Assembly: GCF_023715615.1 (NCBI RefSeq)
Contig: NZ_JAMBOM010000001.1
Span: 620,001-684,000 of the forward strand
Length of the DNA: 64,000 nucleotides
Reading direction: 5' to 3'
DNA from: Sporosarcina aquimarina
GTDB taxonomy: Bacteria > Bacillota > Bacilli > Bacillales_A > Planococcaceae
Under the pieces are notes generated by a model. That model searched no databases and was not told the origin of the DNA. It saw nothing but the letters and a program-made list of their open reading frames with translations. Shown here piece after piece: positions 45,136-53,381 of the stretch. How positions within the stretch are numbered: position 1 is the first letter of the stretch; every line of letters starts with the position of its first letter. The position numbers and the translations under genes were made by a program.

Positions 45136-46647
45136 ATGGGCTCAACATTTATGGGACTAGAAACTAGCAAACGCGGCCTGCAAACCCAGCAGTCCGCTCT
45201 TTATACGACAGGGCATAATATTAGTAATGCGAATACGCTTGGCTACTCGCGTCAGCGTGTCAATATGCAGGCGACCAGTGGATTCCCAGGAGTGGGAATG
45301 AATGCTGGGACGATGCCTGGATTCTTGGGCACAGGAGTTCAAGCCGGTTCTATTCAGCGAATTCGTGATGGATTTGTGGATCAGCAATACCGTGGGGAGT
45401 TCAATAAATTGGGATACTGGGATACGCGTTCAAATGCGATTGGTCAGGTTGAAGATATTATGAACGAACCTTCTGAATATGGATTGCAGAAATCACTCAG
45501 CCAGTTTTGGAGTAGTTTAGAAGATTTAGGAGTCCACCCAGAAAATGGTGGAGCTCGTAAAGTTGTCATTGAACGAGGGAAAGCAGTAGCCGATGCGTTT
45601 AACTATATGAATAAGTCATTGCAAGAGTTAAAGACCAACACTGGCCAAGAACTGGATATCGCGGCAAAAGACATCAATTCAATTTTAAAACAAATCGCGG
45701 GCCTCAATGAACAAATCTCCAGCATTGAGCCTAACGGATACTTACCAAACGATTTATATGACGCACGGGATTCATTGATCGACGAGCTTTCAGGCTATTT
45801 GCCAATCGAAGTGAGTTATACAAAATCAGGTGGGAATGCTTCTGCAGTTGCTGAAGGTTCCGTGACGATTAAGTTGAAATCGAATGATACGACTACCACT
45901 ATGAATCTCGTATCAGGAAAAGATCATACTACAATGACCGTGAATAAAACGGATGAAGCTGTCACTGGTATTTCTTTTTCTACAAAAGATCCTACGCCTT
46001 ACACACTTAACGTTGAAGATATGATAACTACAGGGAGTATCAAGTCACTGATCAATACATTTGGATACGTGGAGAACAACGAGGTGAAAGGTCTTCTCCC
46101 TGATATGATCGGGAAGTTAGACAGAATGGAAAAAGCCTTTGTGAAAGCATTCAATGATCAACACGAAGAAGGTTACCAGTTAAATTCAGACAATAAGGGA
46201 GAAGTTTTCTTTATCAAAAACTCTGATGGCAAATTGGTAGTCAATGAAGAAATCATTAAAGATCCTTCCAAAATCGCAGCTTCTTCTGCGAAAAATGCAG
46301 AGGGAAATGGTGATAATGCAAAAAAACTAGGCGGAATTCAGTTCCTGAAAATTGACGGGGAAGGGGATGGCCAATTGGGCGGTGCTACGGTCCAAACCTA
46401 CTTCCAAGGGATAATCGGTGAACTAGGCGTTGATGGAGAACAAGCAGCTAAAATGAAATTCAACTCAGAAACGCTCATGATTTCAGTATCGAATCGTCGT
46501 GATTCCATCAGTGCCGTATCACTCGATGAAGAAATGACAAACATGATCACATTCCAGCAAGCTTACAATGCTTCTGCGAGAATGGTTACAGTTGTTGACG
46601 AAACGCTCGACAAAATCATCAACGGTATGGGTGTCGTCGGTAGATAA
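45136..46647 (+). CDS. flgK: flagellar hook-associated protein 1 FlgK
   Basis: 503 residues. N-terminus GLETSKRGLQTQQSALYTTGHNISNANTLGYSRQRV; C-terminus VSLDEEMTNMITFQQAYNASARMVTVVDETLDKIINGMG; long variable middle. It joins hook and filament together with FlgL. AGGAGG precedes the ATG. Confidence 0.96.
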   Translation: MGSTFMGLETSKRGLQTQQSALYTTGHNISNANTLGYSRQRVNMQATSGFPGVGMNAGTMPGFLGTGVQAGSIQRIRDGFVDQQYRGEFNKLGYWDTRSNAIGQVEDIMNEPSEYGLQKSLSQFWSSLEDLGVHPENGGARKVVIERGKAVADAFNYMNKSLQELKTNTGQELDIAAKDINSILKQIAGLNEQISSIEPNGYLPNDLYDARDSLIDELSGYLPIEVSYTKSGGNASAVAEGSVTIKLKSNDTTTTMNLVSGKDHTTMTVNKTDEAVTGISFSTKDPTPYTLNVEDMITTGSIKSLINTFGYVENNEVKGLLPDMIGKLDRMEKAFVKAFNDQHEEGYQLNSDNKGEVFFIKNSDGKLVVNEEIIKDPSKIAASSAKNAEGNGDNAKKLGGIQFLKIDGEGDGQLGGATVQTYFQGIIGELGVDGEQAAKMKFNSETLMISVSNRRDSISAVSLDEEMTNMITFQQAYNASARMVTVVDETLDKIINGMGVVGR

Positions 46648-46665
46648 TAAGGAGGAATCATAGAA

Positions 46666-47568
46666 ATGCGAGTTACACAATCAATGCTTTCCAATAATAT
46701 GCTTCGCAATTTAACGTCCAGCTATAGCAAAATGGGCAAACTTAACGATCAGTTAACTACCGGAAAAAAAGTAAACCGTCCATCCGATGACCCTGTCGTA
46801 GCTATGCGGGGTCTAGGCTATCGTATGCAGGTAGATAAAGTCGTACAGTATCAGCGGAACATTGGTGAAGTGAATAACTGGCTCGATAGTACGGATGATG
46901 CTCTTGATAAGGTCGGTCAGGCATTGCACCGCACAAAAGAACTTGTTACAAACGCTGCAAACTCGGGAGCTATGACAGATGCAGACCGTGAGAAAATCAA
47001 ATCCGAGCTAGACCAACTTCGTCAACAGATTCAAGATACAGCAAATACAAAAGTTGGCGATAAATACATTTTTAGCGGTACGAAAACGAATTCACCTTTA
47101 CATGATAAAACGATTACTCCACCAAGTACAGAACCTAACGGCTATCCGGATTTAACGGACCCGAACAATGCAGCATTTACTTCGGATATCAACATAAATG
47201 TCTTTGATGGAGTTGAGTTAAACGTTAACTCGAAGTCTGCTGAACTATTTAAAGAAATTGACGACATGTTTAAAAGCTTCAATGACCCTGATGTCGACTT
47301 CGGTGCTGCAATTGGAAAAGTCGATGGCATGATGGATGAACTCTTGACTGAACGTGCAGATGTTGGTGCACGTCAAAATAGAGCAGAACTTATGAATGAC
47401 CGCTTAGAAACACAAGAATTAATTTCTACTAAGCAAATGTCAATGAACGAGGATATCGATTTCGAAAAGGTCATTACTGAAATGATTTCACAAGAATCAG
47501 TCCATCGTGCAGCTCTTTCAGTTGGTGCACGTATCATTCAACCATCCCTCGTAGATTTCTTAAGATAA
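46666..47568 (+). CDS. flgL: flagellar hook-associated protein 3 FlgL
   Basis: 300 residues. RVTQSMLSNNMLRNLTSSYSKMGKLNDQLTTGKKVNRPSDDPVVAMRG at the N-terminus and DIDFEKVITEMISQESVHRAALSVGARIIQPSLVDFLR at the C-terminus, the flagellin-like ends of FlgL. TAAGGAGGAATC upstream. Confidence 0.96.
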   Translation: MRVTQSMLSNNMLRNLTSSYSKMGKLNDQLTTGKKVNRPSDDPVVAMRGLGYRMQVDKVVQYQRNIGEVNNWLDSTDDALDKVGQALHRTKELVTNAANSGAMTDADREKIKSELDQLRQQIQDTANTKVGDKYIFSGTKTNSPLHDKTITPPSTEPNGYPDLTDPNNAAFTSDININVFDGVELNVNSKSAELFKEIDDMFKSFNDPDVDFGAAIGKVDGMMDELLTERADVGARQNRAELMNDRLETQELISTKQMSMNEDIDFEKVITEMISQESVHRAALSVGARIIQPSLVDFLR

Positions 47569-47647
47569 TAATAGATTCTGCACGAGTTGTGCCAGGTACT
47601 CTTGTGCCTGGCATTTGTTGTTTCACATATAGAAGGAGGTGCCACTC

Positions 47648-48202
47648 ATGCAAATGCCAGAACTTCAAATTCAGACAACACCTGGTAAATTAGGTCTAAA
47701 CATCGAAAAGTCAGTACAGCAAATCGAACAACCAAGAGCGACAATCGATCAACAGCAACCCGCTGCCATATTAGAAATTTCAACTACAAAGCCTCAGCTA
47801 TCTTTAGATACCTCCGCAGTACGTGAAGATATTGATATGAAGAGTGTATTTAAACGTACTGAAGAATACGCTCAACTGGGACGACTAGCAGCGATAGACG
47901 GAGTAGGGAGGCGAGCTGAAGAGGGACAGCAGCTATTGAGGATAGAAAACGGTGGCAATGCAATTGCAGACTTAGCGAAGCAAAATGGCACACCGCCTCC
48001 AGCACCTTTAGGTATTCGATTTGTTGCCAATCGCTCTAAAATACAAATGTCCATTACACCTGGATCGCTCACCATAAACGCAACACCGCAAAAACCGATA
48101 TTTAATGCGCAAATTACCAAACCAATGCACATGTACACGTCCGGCAAAGTGACCGGCACCATGGAACAGTACCCATCCATCCAGATCGACTGGAAAGGAT
48201 AA
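47648..48202 (+). CDS. yviE: YviE/DUF6470 family protein
   Basis: 184 residues from ATG 47648 (GAAGGAGGTG). LQIQTTPGKLGLNIEKSVQQIEQPRATIDQQQP at the start and TISTTKP-, SIQIDWKG-like strand motifs; the family is always found between flgL and fliW. Function unknown; probably linked to flagellin or CsrA control by position only. Confidence 0.85.
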   Translation: MQMPELQIQTTPGKLGLNIEKSVQQIEQPRATIDQQQPAAILEISTTKPQLSLDTSAVREDIDMKSVFKRTEEYAQLGRLAAIDGVGRRAEEGQQLLRIENGGNAIADLAKQNGTPPPAPLGIRFVANRSKIQMSITPGSLTINATPQKPIFNAQITKPMHMYTSGKVTGTMEQYPSIQIDWKG

Positions 48203-48227
48203 TCCGTATACCAAAGGAGACACCCGT

Positions 48228-48671
48228 ATGACCATCCAGACCAAATTTCACGGCGAACTCGACCTGGACATACTAACACAATGGACATTCCCGAAAGGAC
48301 TGCCCGGACTCGAAGACGAGACTGCATTCGTCCTCCTGCCAATCGAAGGAAACGACAGCTTCCAGGTTATGCAGTCTGTGCAGTCACCTGCCGTCGCTCT
48401 CATCGTCGCCAACCCGTACACCGTCGTCAGCGACTACTCATTCACCATCGACGACCCGACACTCGAACTGCTCGGCATCGGCTCCCAGGAAGACCTCATG
48501 ATCCTGTCTGTCATGTCCATGAAAGACCCGTTCGACGCATCGACCATCAACCTGCAGGCGCCGCTCATCTTCAATATCCAGAATCACAACGCCAAGCAGA
48601 TGATCCTGAATGACACCAGTTACAGCCTGCGAACGCCAATCGGTGCTCCGGCACAAAAGGGGGACCGCTGA
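48228..48671 (+). CDS. fliW: flagellar assembly factor FliW
   Basis: 147 residues, beta-barrel FliW family (TFPKGLPGLEDETAFVLLPIEGNDSFQVMQSV ... APLIFNIQNHNAKQMILNDTSYSLRTPI). It binds either flagellin or CsrA: when flagellin leaves the cell, freed FliW sequesters CsrA and hag translation rises. One base separates its stop from csrA. Codon use here is visibly more GC-rich than in flgK and flgL. Confidence 0.95.
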   Translation: MTIQTKFHGELDLDILTQWTFPKGLPGLEDETAFVLLPIEGNDSFQVMQSVQSPAVALIVANPYTVVSDYSFTIDDPTLELLGIGSQEDLMILSVMSMKDPFDASTINLQAPLIFNIQNHNAKQMILNDTSYSLRTPIGAPAQKGDR

Positions 48672-48672
48672 C

Positions 48673-48891
48673 ATGCTCGTCCTTTCCCGTAAACCGAACG
48701 AATCCATCAAAATCGGCGACACCATCGAACTTAAAATCATCGAAATCAAAGGCGAAACGGTCCGCATCGGCATCGAAGCCCCCAAATCCGTCGAAATCCT
48801 GCGCGGCGAACTCGTTGCCTCCATTTCCGAAAACAACACCAAAGCCATCGAAATCGACCTAAACCTCTTCAACCAACTGAAAAGCAACTAA
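48673..48891 (+). CDS. csrA: translational regulator CsrA
   Basis: 72 residues: MLVLSRKPNESIKIGDTIEL and GIEAPKSVEILRGEL are the CsrA RNA-binding signature, and the C-terminal extension (to about residue 72) is that of flagellar-type CsrA that binds FliW. It represses hag by binding GGA motifs in its leader; a matching hairpin is visible at 49210-49230. Confidence 0.96.
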   Translation: MLVLSRKPNESIKIGDTIELKIIEIKGETVRIGIEAPKSVEILRGELVASISENNTKAIEIDLNLFNQLKSN

Positions 48892-48916
48892 AAAAGAGCC
48901 CACCCGGCTCTTTTTT
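48891..48916 (+). terminator. terminator after csrA
   Basis: AAAAAAGAGCC/GGCTCTTTTTT hairpin overlapping the csrA stop. Confidence 0.9.
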
Positions 48917-49118
48917 CATACATTCACACCACCACCCACCAGGTAGATGTACCTGCTGCCTGGCACCATCACACACCAGGCGTACCGGTATATTACATCC
49001 ATTACCGTCCTACTGTGAATTGTGACATGCACAGCGTAACCGGGTTGATTGGAAGTAGTCCGCATTCATCCCTCCCTTCACAAAGAGAAAAAAATCCAAA
49101 AAAACTCTCAAAAAACAC

Positions 49119-49146
49119 TAAACAACCCCCAGCCACTTCCGATACT
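49119..49146 (+). promoter_or_regulatory. sigma-D promoter of hag
   Basis: TAAA (49119-49122), 16 bases, CCGATACT (49139-49146); close to the sigma-D consensus TAAA-N15-GCCGATAT. It gives a leader of about 100 bases. Confidence 0.78.
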
Positions 49147-49209
49147 ATTACTGTAAGCAAGAGAAGGATGGTTCGGCCGGCATTCCGATCGCGCAAACAA
49201 AAAACAAAC

Positions 49210-49230
49210 GGGTCACAAGGACGTGAACCC
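49210..49230 (+). promoter_or_regulatory. CsrA-type binding hairpin in hag leader
   Basis: GGGTCAC and GTGAACCC can pair with AAGGA exposed in the loop, the form of CsrA sites; a second GGA is in the AAGGAGG ribosome site at 49240-49246. Two GGA sites, one over the ribosome site, is the layout known for hag in B. subtilis. Confidence 0.65.
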
Positions 49231-49254
49231 TCACAACTCAAGGAGGAAACAACA

Positions 49255-50343
49255 ATGATTATCAATCACAACATCGCTGCAATGAACACACACCGTCAAT
49301 TAGGATCGAACAATGCAGCAGCATCTAAGAACTTGGAGAAACTCTCTTCTGGTCTTAAAATTAATAAAGCTGGAGATGACGCGGCGGGTCTTGCAATCTC
49401 TGAAAAAATGCGTGGACAGATTCGTGGCCTCGATATGGCTGCAAAGAACTCCCAAGATGGTATTTCGCTGATTCAGACAGCTGAAGGAGCATTGAACGAA
49501 ACTCACGACATTCTTCAACGTATGCGGGAATTAGCTGTCCAGGCTGGTAACGATACTAATACTGATAAAGACCGTGGCGAGATTCAAAAAGAAATTAATT
49601 CACTAACTTCTGAAGTGAATCGTATTGGTAACACTACCGAATTTAATACACAGAAACTATTAAACAGCGAGAAAGACGGATCAGCTGCAGTTGCTGGGGT
49701 GCAAGGTAAATATACTTTGACACTAACTGCAGGAGCAGCAGCAAGTGATAAAGTGACTATCGATGGTAAAGAGTTAACATTTGGAGGAGCAGCAGCAGAC
49801 GAAACTGCTGCAGCAAGTGCTCTTAAAACTTTGATTGAAGCAGATACAGATTTGAACGCTAAGTATACAGTAACAACTGCAGCAGGGGTTATTACTCTTG
49901 AACAAAAAGCTGGTTCAGAATCTGCAACAGCACCTACCTCAACTTTAGGAACAGTTGCTACTGCTACTGAGGGAGTAAAAGGAAAAGCGGCTGGAGCTGG
50001 AGATAGCTTGAATTTCCAAATTGGTGCAAATCAAAATCAAAGTCTCACATTAGATATCTCTGATATGAGAGCAAGTGCTTTGGGAATTACAACTGCTGGA
50101 ACTAACGCTGACTTGGCAGTTAATGATGGAACAAGTAAGACACAGACAGAGCAAGCTCTGGATGTATCTACCCATGAAAAAGCAGCAGAAGCTGTGACTA
50201 AATTCCAACAAGCTATTGACACTGTATCAGCAGAGCGCTCGAAACTCGGTGCAACTCAAAACCGCCTAGAGCACACAATCAACAACCTCGGAACATCTTC
50301 CGAAAACCTCACAGCTGCGGAATCACGGATCCGCGACGTGGAT
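49255..50343 (+). CDS. hag: flagellin, exon 1 (interrupted by group I intron)
   Basis: Codons 1-363 of flagellin. N-terminal D0/D1 [17 protein letters not shown]...[28 protein letters not shown]; a variable middle (about 150-290) rich in Ala/Thr with a flagellin_IN-like segment; then the start of the C-terminal domain [30 protein letters not shown]. The frame continues only to TAA at 50362-50364 (YVLSAA), which removes the last 37 residues that the filament core needs. Joining 50343 to 50711 restores IRDVD-MAKEMM and a 400-residue protein. The gene has a sigma-D promoter and a CsrA-type leader. Confidence 0.93.
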
Positions 50344-50710
50344 TATGTTTTATCAGCTGCGTAAGCAACTGAGACAAACACAGTCGTCCTGACTGGTAAC
50401 GGTCAGTGAGTACGATCGGGTGAATTGCTGGAAACCCCTGAGAGCTGTTCTTGCCACAACGAAACCGGAAACGGTAGGCGTGACGGCCTGAAAAAAGAAC
50501 AAATTGGGCAATCAGCAGCCAAGCTCCTGTCTCGAAAGAGTGGAGAAGGTTCAACGACTAGGGTATACCATCTACCGGCTGCGGCCCATGATGATGAAAC
50601 CCGTAGGAAACGCAGGACTGAGTACCCTACCGCTCCGAAGTGCCCGACCCCTACCCGATGTGGAGGGTGAAGATATAGTCTGGTCATTCATGAAAGTGGA
50701 TGTTCGCACG
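50344..50710 (+). ncRNA. group I intron (IA-like) in hag
   Basis: 367 nt without an open frame for a protein. Core elements in order: P AATTGCTGGAAACCC (50423-50437), Q GGGCAATCAGCAGCC (50506-50520), R GTTCAACGACTA (50549-50560), S GAAGATATAGTC (50669-50680); R and S give the P7 guanosine-binding helix. The 5' exon ends in T and the intron ends in G (CACG, then ATGGCG), as group I splicing requires. CTGAC/GTCAG near 50389-50407 is a probable P2. For P1, exon ACGTGG (50336-50341) can pair with CTGCGT (50357-50362), leaving A50342 bulged and U50343 opposite G50356; P1 is the least certain part. Confidence 0.93.
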
Positions 50711-50824
50711 ATGGCGAAAGAAATGATGTCGTTCACTAAGAACAACATCCTTACTCAAGCAGCACAAGCAATGCTTGCGCAAGCTAACCAACAACCACAA
50801 GGCGTACTTCAATTGCTACGTTAA
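50711..50824 (+). CDS. hag: flagellin, exon 2
   Basis: Encodes [20 protein letters not shown] and on to PQGVLQLLR, the canonical C-terminal D0 helix of flagellin (37 residues) that packs in the filament core and is recognised by FliS and FliW. It has no ribosome site of its own and is useful only when spliced to exon 1. The second flagellin at 36.6-37.4 kb has the matching DADMAREMM without interruption. Confidence 0.93.
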   Translation: MAKEMMSFTKNNILTQAAQAMLAQANQQPQGVLQLLR

Positions 50825-50833
50825 TTAGGTTAA

Positions 50834-50866
50834 CGAAACGCGATCCAATTTATTGGGTCGCGTTTT
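50834..50866 (+). terminator. terminator of hag
   Basis: AACGCGATCC/GGGTCGCGTT stem followed by TTATATTT. Confidence 0.82.
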
Positions 50867-50902
50867 ATATTTCAATAACAATCATTGTAGGAGGAATTTA
50901 TT

Positions 50903-51724
50903 TTGAAACTAATACGTATCTCTCTAATCATTAATAAACTAGTTTTTGAAGGAGATTTTCCACAAAATAATGACCTGATTAATGAATGGGCATTCAGCTC
51001 GGAAACTGTGAACAAATCATCTCTTACTAATTTGTATAATAAAGCAATAGACCCATCTCGGATTGGATGGTCATCGTATGAAATAGTAGTAACTGCATCT
51101 GAAACTAGAATAGAAATAAGACCAACTTTTTTTGTGGACTCAACTGATGATAAATATAGGGAAACTGAAAAAATATTAATCAGAGCTATTGAAAATGAAA
51201 TTGAAAAGTTTGTATATGATAATGAGGCAAAGAGCATCGAATTTAATTTGGATGAAAAAAGCGATGATAATGATTATAATGTGTTTATTTATAGTTGTCC
51301 CGGAGCTAGTGATAGTAATGAATTTAGAGACTTTATTAGTGAATTAGAGCAGGATACGATTTCTTATAAAATCGAATATGAACGCTCTCAAGTAACTGAT
51401 CAAGGAGCAAGTGGTGGCATATATGAGGTTTTGCTTTATATTGTAGACACAATTACTGCTGGTGTTGTATATGATTTGATTAAGAAGATGCCGGAATTTA
51501 AAATAATTACCAATTTAAAGAAAAGTAGAATTGAAAATTTTAAGAAAAAAGCAGCTTTATGTTTAAATACGTTACCTGGAAATCTTGAGCTAAATGAAAT
51601 TAACGAGATAAGCAACGGAAATAAAAATATGCAAGTTACCTTTCGCTTTAATAGGAATTATTATGATTTTGTTTTTGATAATGATAATGAAATAATACAT
51701 TTCATTCAAAAACAGGACGGATGA
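50903..51724 (+). CDS. unknown AT-rich gene downstream of hag
   Basis: 273 residues from TTG 50903 behind a strong GGAGGAAT site. I recognise no family. The first 165 residues are charged and soluble-looking; a central stretch GGIYEVLLYIVDTITAGVVYDLIKKM (about 171-196) could be an amphipathic or membrane-associated helix; the last 75 residues are Asn/Lys-rich and strand-forming. Base composition is clearly more AT-rich than the flagellar genes on either side, which suggests later acquisition. No terminator is evident after it. Confidence 0.7.
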   Translation: MKLIRISLIINKLVFEGDFPQNNDLINEWAFSSETVNKSSLTNLYNKAIDPSRIGWSSYEIVVTASETRIEIRPTFFVDSTDDKYRETEKILIRAIENEIEKFVYDNEAKSIEFNLDEKSDDNDYNVFIYSCPGASDSNEFRDFISELEQDTISYKIEYERSQVTDQGASGGIYEVLLYIVDTITAGVVYDLIKKMPEFKIITNLKKSRIENFKKKAALCLNTLPGNLELNEINEISNGNKNMQVTFRFNRNYYDFVFDNDNEIIHFIQKQDG

Positions 51725-52082
51725 TATAAAATATTTGTCTGGGTATGACACACTTTAAATGAAGTGTAAATCAGTCCCAAAAGTCTGTTCGAGTTTGGGG
51801 TTCGTCACACAAATAAAAGGAGCAGGTACTTGTACCCCGTACAATTCGAATGCTATTCAGCCAACTATAGTTTTGGATGCTTGTGCAACAAACTTTTACG
51901 GTTCTTGTACAACATATGAGTAGGTACCTGGACCGCACACCAATCAGATACTATTCAGATGACTTTGTTTTATAATCTCACCATCTCAATCAGCCTTTAG
52001 TCAGTCCTTGTTGGAGTATCGCAAAAATGTATAGTAGTAGCCTGTATTGAAAGCAGAAACTTTACATGAAAAGAGTGTTACT
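51725..52082. other. intergenic region with repeat units
   Basis: No convincing gene. It holds the left copy of the 92-bp hairpin repeat (51824-51915) and, directly after, a shorter related segment (51922-51970). Confidence 0.5.
51824..51915 (+). repeat. 92-bp hairpin repeat, left copy
   Basis: Same length as and roughly 75-80% identical (by eye) to 53382-53473. Shared parts include AATTCGAATRCTATT, TTTTRGATG and CTTTTACGG. It ends in a hairpin (51881-51912): TTGTGCA/TGTACAA with an inner AAC/GTT pair. A partial third copy starts at 51922 (TAGGTACCTGGA, GATACTATTCAGATGACT). Confidence 0.75.
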
Positions 52083-52337
52083 GTGAATGATAATAGACAT
52101 AGTGAAATAGAACAGGTCAAGAAACAGTTAGAGTTATGTAAGCATCAAGATCAGCTCCTGGAGGAAATTGAAGTTCTATTGCATGAAATGAAAAAGATTG
52201 CTTTATACGCAGCAGCGAGTAAACTTCCTTCTCATGAAAGTGAGCACCTGAATAATGAAATCCTGAAGAAACAACAAGCTATTCACGTTTTGGAGGGCAA
52301 GTTATTACAGTTGCAGTCCACGCTATATCTACAGTAG
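52083..52337 (+). CDS. small coiled-coil protein, unknown
   Basis: 84 residues from GTG 52083 (96 if TTG 52047 is used; neither has a strong ribosome site). Helical and charged: HSEIEQVKKQLELCKHQDQLLEEIEVLL ... NNEILKKQQAIHVLEGKLLQLQSTL, probably a coiled coil. No family recognised. It lies tail-to-tail with the endonuclease gene, between the two 92-bp repeats. Confidence 0.5.
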   Translation: MNDNRHSEIEQVKKQLELCKHQDQLLEEIEVLLHEMKKIALYAAASKLPSHESEHLNNEILKKQQAIHVLEGKLLQLQSTLYLQ

Positions 52338-52369
52338 GAAATAATAGAGACACATACATTGTCTATATA

Positions 52370-53287
52370 CTACCGTCTTTCTACACAATTTTGTTCAAAA
52401 CAGTAAGTGATTAACTCGCTGATTGTTAATCCTGTATGTTGCCGTATCTCTGCTAAAGAATCTCGATATTCATAGTTAATACTTACCTGATAGGGCTTCG
52501 TTGGTTGTCTGTTCTTCCGTTGCAAAAGAATCTGGAGAATGTCTGAGTCTTTTATTGCCAAGCTGCATTTATAATCGTTAAAAGAAGATAGAGTTGTTAG
52601 CTGTTCATTGATTTCCCTGGTAGGATGATGGAGTTCAAACCGTTTTGGTAAGTAAACAGTTGTTCTATTTGCAATCGGTTTCAAAGGCGGAAGGAGATGT
52701 GCTTTTCTTTCCATGCACGGTTGCAAGTAAGGTGCTACTATGTTCAAGAATCGGATGATTTGTGCTTGGTCATAGAGGAGTAGTCGGTTTTGTCCATCGA
52801 GTGAAAACTGTAGATCAAATTTGTTTCTTAATAATTGAATTAGCCATAAGTTCTCGGCCATTGTGAAGCTGTCAGTTGATAAAACGATTTTCTTCATTAT
52901 ACCGTTGTGTATTTTTAGATGTCCGTCGTCTTGGTACCACCATGCGAGTGCTTCTTCAGTGAGGTGAGTAGTTATGAAAGGGATAGGCAGTTGTTTGGAT
53001 TCGTTTGGGTACCAAATCTCTCGTAACTCGGTAATGATAGGTGATGTTTTGCTTTGTACCATAATACTTTCCGTATATCCTTTTACCATTCTTGAATCGA
53101 TGGTGGTTCGAAGGAACGGATGAGCTAGAGGAATGTGATTTCTTAGTTTTTCATGGCAATACGCGGTCCATGGCTCATCCTCTATTCGGTGTATGAATTG
53201 AAACCTTGGCTTTCTCCCTTTCTGTTGTACGATACTCCCATCCCCTAAAAGCTTTCCACACATTCTTGAAAAGAATATAGAATCCAT
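52370..53287 (-). CDS. LAGLIDADG-type homing endonuclease, free-standing
   Basis: 305 residues from ATG 53287 (GAGGGAGAG upstream). Two LAGLIDADG-like motifs: CGKLLGDGSI (about 10-19) and ALAWWYQDDGHL (about 111-122), each with the catalytic acidic residue and followed by family-like text (FIHRIEDEPWTAYCHEKL; IVLSTDSFTMAENLWLIQLL). So it is a two-repeat, monomer-type nuclease. The C-terminus (YQVSINYEYRDSLAEIRQHTGLTISELITY in part) looks like a ribbon-helix-helix DNA-binding unit. It lies outside the intron, 1.6 kb downstream and antisense. I infer that it cuts intron-less hag and helps the intron spread. Confidence 0.85.
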   Translation of the reverse strand: MDSIFFSRMCGKLLGDGSIVQQKGRKPRFQFIHRIEDEPWTAYCHEKLRNHIPLAHPFLRTTIDSRMVKGYTESIMVQSKTSPIITELREIWYPNESKQLPIPFITTHLTEEALAWWYQDDGHLKIHNGIMKKIVLSTDSFTMAENLWLIQLLRNKFDLQFSLDGQNRLLLYDQAQIIRFLNIVAPYLQPCMERKAHLLPPLKPIANRTTVYLPKRFELHHPTREINEQLTTLSSFNDYKCSLAIKDSDILQILLQRKNRQPTKPYQVSINYEYRDSLAEIRQHTGLTISELITYCFEQNCVERR

Positions 53288-53381
53288 CTCCATCTCTCCC
53301 TCAACTATGGTGTACTAAGTATACCATGGAAGGGAACGTATATTCCCGTTTGAACTTGAATTTATTTTCGGACTAATGATT

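Noticed and set aside
50344..50710. hag as a frameshifted or truncated pseudogene
   Set aside because: The downstream part is intact and continues in perfect register after removal of one segment that carries the group I core; decay would not produce this.
50344..50710. Group II intron or IS insertion in hag
   Set aside because: No reverse transcriptase or transposase frame, no domain V-like hairpin, no inverted termini; P/Q/R/S elements are present instead.
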